DNA from: Sequoia sempervirens
Taxonomy: Eukaryota > Streptophyta > Pinopsida > Cupressales > Cupressaceae
DNA: 64,000 nt
NCBI GenBank assembly: GCA_007258455.2
Contig: VDFB02296858.1
Location: 55,891 to 119,890 of the forward strand
Direction of reading: 5' to 3'
Shown here: positions 25,801-37,800 of the stretch, one piece after another
Layout of the letters: the number at the start of each line of letters is the position of its first letter
Position numbering within the stretch: position 1 is the first letter of the stretch
The notes under the pieces: generated by a model
The model's database searches: none
Told to the model about the DNA's origin: nothing
What the model saw: the letters and a program-made list of their open reading frames with translations, nothing else
Program-made: the position numbers and the translations under genes

Positions 25801-26616
25801 GTTAAGCCATAAGGGACTGTCCCCTGCCAATTTTTGCGCGTTTCCAGGATGTCCACTGTTTTTTCTGATAGAGGACAGCCATGTGGATGTTTCCTGGCCG
25901 TCCCCGTGACCCCTGAAACATCCCAGGGACAGAAGTGGATGGAAAAGACTAGGAGACCTGTCGCTGTGTAATATAGTCAGAAACTTGTTTCTACTCGGAA
26001 ACATAGAATTCGAAGGGATCAGAAAAATAATCTATTAATAATTCTTCTCTTCATACTGAAGATTTAAATTGTAAAATGCTTTAGGCAAAATACTTTTGAA
26101 CATTCTGTAATTGAAAAAATTGAAGTAATCCATTCCTTAACGTCTCTAATAGTAATATGTCTGATATAATGTGTTGAACCCGTATTTCTAAATTCCGCTT
26201 TGATTTCATCTACAATAAATTAACATTTTGGATGTAAAAAACACTTGGAACGTCCAATGCAGGAATTTACAGACTCGATGCAAAGCATTACCATTACTCT
26301 GCTACAGGCTAGTCATGCGAATTCATATAGAAATCAATAGTGTGCTTGCCTATTATATAATGGACCTAAGCAAAACTTATTTCATTAAATTAAGCACTCG
26401 ACGTACATCACCAGAAACAAAACTTTTAAATATCAAAAATTTGCTTGCTGAATCAGCATATATTTTGCTGAGCGATTCAAAATGCAACCTAAAAGGTCTA
26501 CAAAATTGAGAGAACCATCAGCTGTCTTTTAGCTATTGGATAAATGAGGTACATGCAAATACCTCAACCAAAAGCATACATACAGTAAATAACCACACCC
26601 CGATTTTGCCATCACT
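22872..26616. other. region 3' of the pyruvate kinase gene; no other gene recognised
   Basis: This is AT-rich DNA between the gypsy remnant and the pyruvate kinase stop codon. The 3' UTR must lie just below 26617 on the minus strand, but I see no clear polyadenylation signal to fix its end. A GC-richer patch at about 25785-25985, with CCTGGCCGTCCCCGTGACCC and an edge reading GTGTAATATAG, resembles the subterminal wording of the hAT-like elements at 28206 and 46218 and may be a fragment. A 92-codon plus-strand frame at 24104-24382 is unrecognised. Confidence 0.4.
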
Positions 26617-26769
26617 CTAATCTTCAAGCTCAATTATCTTCACAACTGCTGAATCACCTATTTTTTGGCATACAACAATTCGATCATGAGGCTTGATCAA
26701 CCCTGCTGCTTTACCATGCTCCAATGCAATCTTCAATACAGACTCATTTGTAGCACTGGTTGACTCAGC
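26617..26769 (-). CDS. pyruvate kinase exon 16 and stop
   Basis: This exon encodes residues 478-527, [20 protein letters not shown] to VVKIIELED, then TAG at 26619-26617. KIIELE is the expected C-terminus. The acceptor is TTGCAG. Confidence 0.95.
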   Translation of the reverse strand, partial: AESTSATNESVLKIALEHGKAAGLIKPHDRIVVCQKIGDSAVVKIIELED

Positions 26770-29700
26770 CTGCAACACAATGTTTAAATTGATATTAAAA
26801 ATATAAAAAGGGGTTGAAGCTTATCAGACATTAATTATCGTTGCATCTTTAGTATGAATAGAGGAAAAAAAAAACTATTGGGCACCCTCCTTGGTGCATT
26901 CCATCTTAAGTTTCAACAGATGATGCTTTTATATTGATTATCATAATGGTCAAGCTGATATAGCCTCTTATCGTCACTGTGCCATTAGAACTCCAAAATT
27001 TAGTTTGAAAATTTTAATTTTTGTGTAAAATAACATATATAATATATATAATATATATATATATGAAAAAGCTTACAGTTTACAATTTTAAATCAACTTG
27101 CTACAATCTTTCTTTTCAACTAATAACAATATTGATGTGCACAAACATAACAACGTAAATGCTTGCAATCAAGAAATTTGACTTCTTTGTTTGAGGACTT
27201 TCTTTCAGCAGATATGATTGAAATTTAAGAATCTCATTGGCATTCCTCAAGTTAAAACATCTTACCGGATGTCGCGGATCTGCCAGCATAGGAAAAATTC
27301 CTCTAACAATGAGAGACTGTCTTGCCTGCATTAAAATAAATCTCCATTATAACAACCCTTTGTTTTCGCATTTCTGGTATCATTATCAATTAACATCAAT
27401 ATTCTTATACCAAATAAGACTAAAAATACAAAAATAGGCAATTAATAGTACTAAAAGTTGTATCATGAATCTAAAGTTACCTCTCCCCCACAAAAATTCT
27501 ATTATATCTGTATTCAAGGAGATTAAAGGTTGCCCCTGAAAACTAATTAAACATCTCAGCATGCATGCAGAATACAATGAGAAATAGAGGTTTCTTGCTT
27601 TTTGAATGTCTCAACTCTCAAAAACAATACCAAATACTATAAGGCGATCCTAAAATAATAGGAAAGTGACCTACAAAACCCTTTAGTTACTCTAGCTATT
27701 TAATATCAGTACACTACAAAAGTAAGAAGTCAAGACAAGGAGAAAATATAAACCTTTTGATGAAAAGGCTAATTGGAATATCCAACCCAACGGAAATGTA
27801 ATCCTTACAGGATGTTAAGGCATGATAAACCACTAGGTACAATTAAATTATTAATACAGGCATGAACGTAACCCTTCTTTATTTATACACGTCTTCCGTA
27901 ATCACCTTATTTATTTTGCGTTTAGATAGTATTAGTTATAATTAAAAAACTTTCGACTCAGCAAATCTAGGCAAACCCAAAATTGACTAGGACTCACCAA
28001 AAACTCGGACGACTTTCCGAACTTAAAAAAGCACATATTTACCCAATAATCTTAAAAAAAACATGAAAAAAACAGAATTTAAAAAACTGAGAGGTACTCT
28101 TTCCTTCATTCATAGATCAAAAAAGTAGTTCACTACGCATCAATAAATCTGCCACGGCCGTAGGCATACTAATCATTCCTGTTTGGTTAGGGATGTTGTT
28201 AAAAGCTATGTTCCACGGCGTTTTCGGGACGGGATCGGCAGCGGTTTCAGGGATGGCAGTTTGAAGGTCATTTTTTTGGGGATGTCGGGGGACGGTAATA
28301 CATTAAATTTATATATAGAGAGAGTTTGTGTCAAATCTCTACAAATTAATAACATCAGTATAACAGCAGCAATATAACATGACAATGTTAAAATGATGTC
28401 GGATGACGTCTATAAGAGCGCCTGCATGCCAACCAAATTCCAAAAAGAAATTGTTTGTTTGTACTTCTCACACAATACCACAATGTACCAGACCATGGCA
28501 AATGTATCTTTAATCTCTTTTGCACTCTAATAGGGGAGAGCGGCCTATAATGGAGCACCCTAATTTCGTGTTTCTCAAAATTCTACATGGAAATTTCAAA
28601 TCATTCACAATTTTGTACAGCAATTTATTTGGCAACTCACATGCTTCTTATTTCGTTTTAGGGCCACATCAACATGCTTTTTGTTGAGGTATCCAAAAAG
28701 GCCCAAAAAAAAAAGTGAGACCAATAATGGTTCACTAAGTCATGTTTTATTGATGCGCTGATGTGGCATCACATGATTTGCCAGTTTGTGTATTTTATGG
28801 ATAAAAAGTGTTTTACAATTGGATATAATGGTGCTCCACAATGGGGCCCACTGAAGACTACTTCTATCCCCACTATTGGACCCTGCTCCACTATAGGCCC
28901 CTCTCCCCTACCATATGAAGAATTTTAAATTTTGACTTCTTTTTAACAATGAAACATTGAAATCAGAAATCCAAATTATTTCTATTAATATTAACTATTA
29001 TATAACTTATATCATTAACTATGAATCTGAATCTTGATATATTTACTGCTGTTATACAGCAGTTGTTGCTGTCACTGCTGTCATGATTAATTTAATTGTT
29101 GATAAGTAGGAGGTATTTTCCACAGCGTGTCAAATTATGATATTGCTATCAGGATTCAACTGTGTAGTTTTTACGAGCCAAACTCATTGACCCATGTTTC
29201 ATGAGTAGTGGTTCACAAGAACCCATCTCTCATGATAATGAATGGTCCACTTAGCACTCATTGCATCTGTGAGCAGGATTCAACCGTGTAGTTTTTACGA
29301 GCCAAACTCATTGACCCATGTTTCTCTCATGAGTAGTGCTAAGTGGACCATTCATTATCATGAGAGAAACATGGGTCAATGAGTTTGGCTCGTAAAAACT
29401 ACACGGTTGAATCCTGCTCACAGATGCAATGAGTGCTAAGTGGACCATTCATGATCATGAGAGATGGGTTCTTGTGAACCACTACTCATGAAACATGGGT
29501 CAATGAGTTTGGCTCGTAAAACTACACGGTTGAATCTTGATAGCAATATTAATATTTGATTGTTGTTATATTGTTGTTATAGTGTTGTCACGATATATTT
29601 ATTGCATCTGTTATAATGATGTCGTGTTACATTGTTATAATGTTGTCATAATATATTTAAGTCTTTTTTTTAATGTTATGAACAATTATTTTTAAAAATA

Positions 29701-32700
29701 TATTTAAAAATTGTTTTTCAACAGGGAATGTCTGAGACGTCCCCGGCCTTGTGGACGGCCAGGCGTCCCCTGTGTGTTTCCTGTTGTCTCCAATTTTGAA
29801 GATGTGTTTCGAGACGTTTCTGCATTTTCTAGATTTGGGAGGGAGTGAGAGAGGGGGCGGGATTCGGCTAGAGGATATCTCCTAACATCCCCGTCCCTGA
29901 AATGCCCTAACATTCCCATGTCCTTAAAGATGCCTCAACGGATGGGGAAGGGGGTTTGAGGGGTGGGGACGTGTCCCCATGTAATACAGGTTAAAAGGCA
30001 ATTATGTATTAGTAAGGTTAAAAATATTAATATATAAAAGTTATAATAATAAAGTTATAACTACTAACATATATTATTAGTAATAAAAATTACTAATGTT
30101 ACATCATCAAATTTAAACCTAAAAGTTCTAGGTTAAAAATACATAATAAAAAATCATCGAACAGAAAAAATAAATAAATAAATAATGAAAGATGCAGACA
30201 CTCGGATACATCGGGCGATTGGATTCCTCATCGCAGTGCCCACAACACCAAGTCCAAATCCCGTTACGCTGCATACGCTAAAACCATTTCCCCAGCTGAT
30301 CGATGCCAAACTCGCTTACAAAGCGCAGACATCAATAAATCTGCCTGGTCGTAGCTAAGCTTATCATTCCCGTTGGGTTAGGGATGTTGTTAATAGGCAA
30401 TTATCAATTAATAAATATTAATATATTGTAAATATGAATAAAATTAATATATAGTAATAAAGTTATAAATATTAACATATATTATTAATAAAAAAATTAT
30501 TAATGATACCATCATCAAATTTAAACCTAAAAGTTTTAGGGGAAAACTTAATAAAAATCATAAAACAAAAACAAAATACATAATTCGGGCGCGCCTCCCT
30601 TGACGGCGATTCTCCCAACGTCAGTGTAAAATGCAAACACTCAGACATGTCAGGCGATTGTATGCCCTCATCGCAGTGCCCACAACACCCAGTCTAAATC
30701 CCATTACGCTGCATAAGCGAGCAAACATTTCCCCAGCTGGCCGATGCCAAACTCACTTACAAACAGCAACAAAAATTGCTGTTTCAGATGCCATTGTAAA
30801 AGTGCACAAAAAGGACGCACGATACAAATTTAAAACAAATTTTCCTTGAAAAATTCGTACAGCCGTATTTCATCGCGATTTTTAACATTTTTTAAATTTT
30901 GGCCAGTTTTGTGCGATTAACTCGCCAATTTTCCAGAAGAAGTCGCCTCCAAGTTCACTCACGTGTCAGCAATTTCCTGATATTTTTGAACTATGAGACT
31001 AGTGCACCGAGTGATCATTCAGAGGAGGCCTAATGATTCCTATTAGCTCAAGAATAACAATCCATTCATTCACATGCACAGCATTTCATCTGAGTTTGGT
31101 CTATGCAATATCTCCTCGAAGCATAATTTGCCACGAATGATATCTGTCATTCTTCAAATGTGTAGCGACCACATAAATAGCTCCATGTAGATGGGAGGCA
31201 ATAACAGACATGGTCACCAGACTTGAGATGTGAGTTTTGAGCTCTACCTGAAGAATGCATCTGTCTGATGATACAAGAGAGCATGAGTTTGAATCCTCTG
31301 GATACGTGACCATTGTGTTAGCCAAAGTCAACTGGTTTGGGTTCTGCACGAAATTTGATGACTATAAAATTCCGAAAAAAACAGGTTGGCAGCAAAGATA
31401 ATGGTATAATGTTTCACACACGTTTAAAAATTAAAAATTAAAACTAAGTACATTTTATTATAACATTATAAACTATGAAAGCATATACGTGTATTTTATT
31501 TGTTCTTATAAAAAAATGTTCTTTTATATATAAGTATAACGTAATCTACAGCTATTTTGAAACTTTCATCTTTGTTATTATAACAATATATATTATCATT
31601 ACTTGGATTTTCACGTTTTGTATAATATATTTAATTTAATGAAAAACACCACATTAAAAAAATCTATATAGAAAACACCTATTTTTTATTTTTTAAATTG
31701 GAAGAACACGCCTACCTTAAAAGCACAAATTTCCTTGAAACCTTCTGTGGCAGAACACTTATAAAAAAAAACATAAACTTAAAATAAAAATAAAAATCTA
31801 ACTCTAAGAAAAATGAGATTCCATAAAAAAAGCTTCCTTAAAATAAAAATAAAAATCTAACTCTAACTGAGTGGTCCCATGGGGGGCTTGGGCTCCTCCT
31901 ATTTTCACATAAGCAAGTGGTCTCGTGGGAAAAAAAAAAAAAGTTGCTACAGAATTAAATAGAATCTTTTTCAGCCCAAACAAGCAGGTGGCTGAAAATT
32001 TCAGCTGGCAAGATTGGGGTGGGGCTAGAAATTGCCCCACCTGCTTAAGAGTACTTTCCTGCCACATTTAAAACAAATTTGGAGGGAAATGATGTTATTT
32101 ATTAATTTTTTATTCACCTACCACATTCCACTACCAGCCTGATCAAATTTTGAAGTTTATGGGACCACCAGCTTCAAAATATTCTGTTAAAAATTTAAGT
32201 AGATTCTACCCCAAATTTTTAGGAAGCCCTCCTCCATGAAACTGTGCCCTAACTTCTTCCCGCACCAAAAAAAAATAAAAGGTTTCACTTTCCAATTACA
32301 AATTATTTTACGCTACCCTTAGCATTAGGCAAGTGGATCTCGAGACTGATCTGCGTGGCATTCGAATCTTCCAGAGAGTAAATGCAAAGGGGTGATATTG
32401 ACATTCGCTAAAGCTGACCGTTATCACGATTTAACAGGGTAAGATTGTGAAAACGTAGGAGTTGGCAGTGTCTATTGTAGAACAACTCTCAGCGTAATTA
32501 CTTCGATTTTATCAAGATTTGTTGTGCTTGGTGCAACCGACATATCCAAGTAGTTTGCAGTTGCACTTCCTCAGAGATGATTTGCTTTTACACCATAGCA
32601 CACCAATCAGATATATTGATTTGTTCATAACTTGAGAAACTGTCAAGAAATGAATGCAACTCATTTTTTTATTGCTTCTTCCAAAATAGAGTCTAAAGTG

Positions 32701-34789
32701 ATCGGAAAGGAATCAACTCATCTTTCTTTGCGATTTTTATTATCACAGAGATCAGGACACTTGTTCATACTTCCGAAAGTTGTGTATTTGACCCCCTCCA
32801 GAAGGTGCATGAAAAATAACAGTATGCTCTCATGGGGCTTGGGCATCTATATTTGACCCCCTCCAGAAGGTGCATGAAAAATAACAGTATAGGCATCTAT
32901 TTTCATGGAGCTGGCAGTCCCATGAAATAAAAAAAATTATGCTACAAGATTAATTGGAATTTTTTCCTGAAAAATAGCAACCCCTATCAAAATCTCAGGT
33001 GAAATTGAGGTGAGGCTAGAAATTACCCCTACAGCTTAAGAATTTTTTCTACCACTTGTCTATCACCTAAAATTTTTATTTATTTATTAATTTTTATCAA
33101 AGTACTCCAGTTCATTTCTTAAATTTTGGAGCTCAAACTTTGGGTATTCTATGTCATAAATCTATTAGTATCAAAAATTACTATGATAAGACTTCATTAT
33201 GGTGATTCTTTCTTACCCTGGTCCCTTTTATAGTTGATTTGGAGTCTTGGAAATAATACCAAACAAGACTGATCGTGCCTATGTTGATCGTCTTTAATCC
33301 TCTTACACATTTCATACAACGAGTTTAACACCAATTTTTGTTTATAGCTTTGAACGCAAGCATGCAATTATTCAACATATCTTGACACAGACCTGTACAA
33401 TTGAAAAAAAATAAAATAAATAAATATGAATACTTTTCCCCAACAAAAATACATTTACGAGACAAGCACTCCCATTCTCACCTAATTTTGATTTGATTCT
33501 CCCCCAAAACAAGGGCTACCATGTAATTTCACCAAGAGCTTATCGTATAGGTATGCCCAGAAATATGAAATAAAAAATAAGAAAACAAATATATATACAA
33601 GCATAGGGTCCTGTAGAAGTGGATGAAGCACCTCATCAAGCAATGACCTCCTGTGTGAGAAATAAATCGGATGGAACATAATTGGAAGGTACTAATCAGT
33701 ACAATTGTGGCACTGCAACACAATAGCATTACGTTGAATCTAGATAAATATGTTGTATATTCGCTTTAATCATAAGTGCACAAAATAATTTAACATTTGA
33801 ATTTTTTTATTAATGGAAAACCTAAGATTAAAACCGCATGTGTACCACTTGGAATTATGATTATCGAGTTTAAATCTAGATGCTATCACACCTAGTTTAT
33901 CAATAGCGAGGAGGTTGATCAGTTTTGGGTTTTTCTTCACCTGTTGATATTCACAATCTTTTCATTAGCTGTCATATTTATTGAAATGTTAGAATTTAAC
34001 ACCGTGCCACCAACTTGATTTACTTATCGCCTGAATTAAATAATTCTTTTGACATCAATCCCATTTGATTTTCATATACACAAACTCTTCTTAGATCAGT
34101 CACAAAATTTGGCTGGAAAAGATTAAGATTTTCTAAAATGATCAATTTATACCTTTTCTTCAAATAAAAATTTCATTGAATCTTTATGATTTCTTTTCAC
34201 AAATTTTATTTTGATCTTTTCTAATTTGCAACATCATATTTATGATTTTAAATTTTCCAGTTCTAAAATTTCATTTCCTGCATGAAACTATATTGTTTAG
34301 AAATAATTCCATGAAACTTAACTTATAACTTGGAAACTAACTTATAACTTGGACTAAATTAGTTTTTTGCAAAAATTCTTCATCCAAATTATACCACCGT
34401 ATAAACAGGTCACCTGCAAAATAGAGGCCCATGAATCTTGAAAGTTCATTTTTCCATCCTCGCAAAAATATCTTCCACCATTTCGATATTATTTTCCATA
34501 AATTGTTATACGATGTAGATTTCCCCGCGGCCCCCGCCGCCCGCCCCCCGCCCTCCATTTGTTATAAACTTATAATTATGGCAATTAATTACCTTTAAAA
34601 TATCCTTTGTTCTTTTCTGTTTTTTCAATAAGGGTACAAAAATTTCGTAAATACTCTTCTATTTATACTTTATTTTCTTGATTGTATTTTTTCTAAGTTG
34701 CTGAATCTGGTTCAGGTTCGCAGATTCAGTTCAAGGATCCAGCGAAAAAAAAATTGCAGTTGGGCTGGCTCACTCTCTCACTCACTCAC

Positions 34790-34853
<64 letters not shown>

Positions 34854-37800
34854 CATCTCCCATTATAACCTCAATGCGTCTATATTTAAATGGTAAACCA
34901 TAAAAGACATTTCCCTACTAAATAAATAAATTCTTATCATCAATTTAATAATAGTCATAGAAAATAAACCCTTCAATATTTAATAAGAGTCCCTATCTCT
35001 TCTAAAGTTTTTAACCTTCACAATATTATCACTTCGTCATAAAATATTTTATGAACCCGGGTATTGTTATCGCTATAAAAATATTATTGGTGATAGTCTG
35101 AAAGATTAGTACAATAAAGGGGGAATCCCATGGACTAGCCAAAATTGAGGCATGCAATGCACAAGCATTCCAAAAACTATACCTTAAAGCATCACGGTAT
35201 CGTACCTATGTTTTGCCCACATATCAACTTAAGTATTACAACATTAATTTATTACCACGATTCTACGAGAAAATTGTGAGCGTACGACAAAATAGCTCAC
35301 TAATGTTTCGGCCAGCACCGGGAGGGTTTTAAGAAACAAAAAAGTTATCTCCATCCAGTCAAGCATGCGTCTATGTCCTGGTACATTCTAAAAATGAAAA
35401 AAAATTATATAAATTAAATTAAAAATACTGCTTCTACATGGGTTTGTTTTGGGTAGCATTGGGTTTTGTTGGATTCCATCCGGGTTCACCTGTGTTCACG
35501 CCTGGATTCATCCAGGATGAACCCACAATCCTATGCACATTTTCAGACAGATTGACTCAGATCACAGAACTATATATACCAGCAAACCAGCACCATAGTA
35601 TTTTTTTTGAGATGTAAGTATTGATCTCATCATTTTTTATTAAATTAATCATACTTGGAAGACTTGCGCAAGCTCACATGAACTGATAAAGTTACTTTGA
35701 TCACCACAATCCATATCACTCTGACAGAAGGAAAAACATAACAGTTCGCTTTAGGAATAACATGTACAGCATACCTGAAATGCACCAGTAAAGCTCCATC
35801 TCAGTTGATTTGTTGTCAATCTTGGGATGACAACAGAAATTACTGGCATAGTAGGTCTGTACTTTGCAATCAACCTGGGGCAAATAAAACATACATCTTA
35901 TGTTCAGAATCAGAATGCATGGATGTCTTATCAGTATATCAGAGCATTTCATATTGCAGTACACTCATCTTTGGTCGAGAAAATTAGATTCACATTGTTA
36001 TGGCAAATACATCATCATCGATTAGTTTTTCTAATACAGGTAATCTAGCATTGACAAAATTGCCTTAATTACGAACTAAAGATTATGATAACCAAACCTC
36101 AATAGTGACTAAAACGAAACCCAATTGTGACTTATCACCAATTCCCCACATTCAATGGTTTCAAATGTCCAAAAATATATAATGTACAATGCAACAACAA
36201 TTACTTTGCAGTTCGCCCAGATGTTGTAAATACTGCTATTACAGAAGCCTTCACTTTGATTGCTGCACTTACCTGAAATTATCATACAAATACTTCTGTT
36301 AAATTAATTTTCATCACTTTCCACAAATCAAACAAACAGTAATTTACCACCTACATTAAATTTCATCTGTAAAGAAAAGCCATGAGTCAGCAATAAGAAT
36401 TAAAATGATTTTATGTACTTACTGCAGAGGTTGCAATACATTCCAAGTGAGACATTGGTTCACTTTGACATTTGAGAGTCTTCTTAAAATAAACAGCCTG
36501 ATTGTACACTTTCTCTGCCTGCATGAGTTAATATGCATACGTTATCATTTAAGCACTTGTTCAGATCATAATATGATCTCAAAATTTACATCTCATGACA
36601 TGTATTTAGAGAAAGGGAAGCAAAACATAAGTTACAAGAAAGAGACTCACTTCTGCACAGATCCTTCCTACAGTTGAGATGGTCTCAATGGGATATAATC
36701 CACGAAACGTCTCTGCACCTAACAGAATCGCATCTGTACCTGTAATCACGAATTTCTATTAAAGCATAGCCCAGAATTGCTGAGTGACCTTCAACTGAGA
36801 AATAATTTACTTTCAAATAGTGTTAATCAACTTTATGTGACATAACTAGGCATGTCCTCCTCAGTCAAAGTTATATATGTCAAAATGCTCAGACAATTCA
36901 TATGCACAAGATTAAGAATTTGCTTACCATCGAGCACAGCATTTGCAACATCAGTTGCTTCTGCACGAGTTGGGCGTAGATTGTCTGTCATACTGTCAAC
37001 AACACGAGTGATAACAGCCGGCTTTCCAACCATATTACACTTATGAACAGCAGCTTTCTGGAATAAAAACACCTGCAATTGGAAAAGAAAATCTTCCTTG
37101 CATTACTAAGAAAGTAACTGAATTTTATATTGTTCCCGAATTTCATATTGTTCCCAATGCTCTCTCTCACTTCTGACTATCCTTAGATTTATCTACATAA
37201 AGCAACAGGCTACAAAAGAGCATACCCAAATTCTGATTACTTGGTTTGTCTTTTTGTCCAGATCACCGAATAAATTGATGACTGATATAAAATTACTCTC
37301 CATGTCTAACAGGATTGAAGTTTTGTTCCAAGTTTTCATTTTAATGCAACTACTGTCATCCCAAACCGAACATCAGAAAATGTTCACACAAATTTATCAA
37401 AAATGGATCCAGTTGTAATTGATTCACATAACAATTGTTGTATACCTGTTCTTTTTAAGACTATAGCCTATTTGTATGATCCTCAGAGCACTTAATGTAA
37501 TTTAATCACTTTGAGATTTGTTAAAAGACTTGAATAAAAGTACGAGGTCCTAATAAGGCCTTCTACAAACTCCACTTTTAAAAACAATGTTACAGAAATG
37601 GGTCAGTCCCAGACTAAACTCGTATAATGCACAGATGACAGAACTGGTCATGGACAAATTCATCCCAAAATGAAAAACATCAAAACACAGAAAGGTATGG
37701 CCATGACCAAACTGTTCCCAAATAAGACAAACAAAATCCAATCACTCAGAGTGGAGGTTCAATCCATCGGTATGCCAGCTGTCGAGTTGGATCATCATTT

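Larger units (their letters stand above)
28206..29989. mobile_element. hAT-like non-autonomous element, 1784 bp, with nested elements
   Basis: Perfect 8-bp direct repeats GTTAAAAG flank it, the length hAT elements produce. The ends read CTATGTTCCACGG and, in reverse complement, CTGTATTACATGG, an imperfect terminal inverted repeat like that of the 46218-47070 element (CAGTGTTCCACGG, CAGTGTTACAC). Subterminal GC-rich blocks (CGGGACGGGATCGG; GGGGACGTGTCCCC) fit the same family. No transposase frame is present. Inside lie a TA-flanked MITE (28533-28908) and a foldback (29140-29549). Confidence 0.75.
28123..30790. repeat. tandemly repeated unit of about 400 bp, three copies, first one partial and split
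   Basis: Copy A (29997-30396) and copy B (30397-30790) share long stretches, including CATCATCAAATTTAAACCTA and CATCGCAGTGCCCACAACAC. A partial earlier copy ends at 28205 with ATCAATAAATCTGCC and GGTTAGGGATGTTGTTAA, matching the end of copy A at 30331-30392. The 28206-29989 element was inserted exactly at the junction between the first partial copy and copy A. Confidence 0.75.
27326..35774 (-). other. intron 14 (8449 bp)
   Basis: This intron separates exons 14 and 15 in phase 0. It contains a locally duplicated unit (28123-30790), a hAT-like element with two nested elements, a 57-bp AT microsatellite and a GC-only run. The stretches 27326-28120, 30800-34520 and 34860-35770 hold AT-rich DNA with no gene I recognise. 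A near-repeat of about 41 bp (TTTGACCCCCTCCAGAAGG and following) occurs at 32785 and 32851. Confidence 0.85.

Noticed and set aside
36833..37078. An 81-codon single-exon gene at exon 10
   Set aside because: The conserved pyruvate kinase sequence stops exactly at the GTAAGC donor. The rest of the frame is intron read-through.
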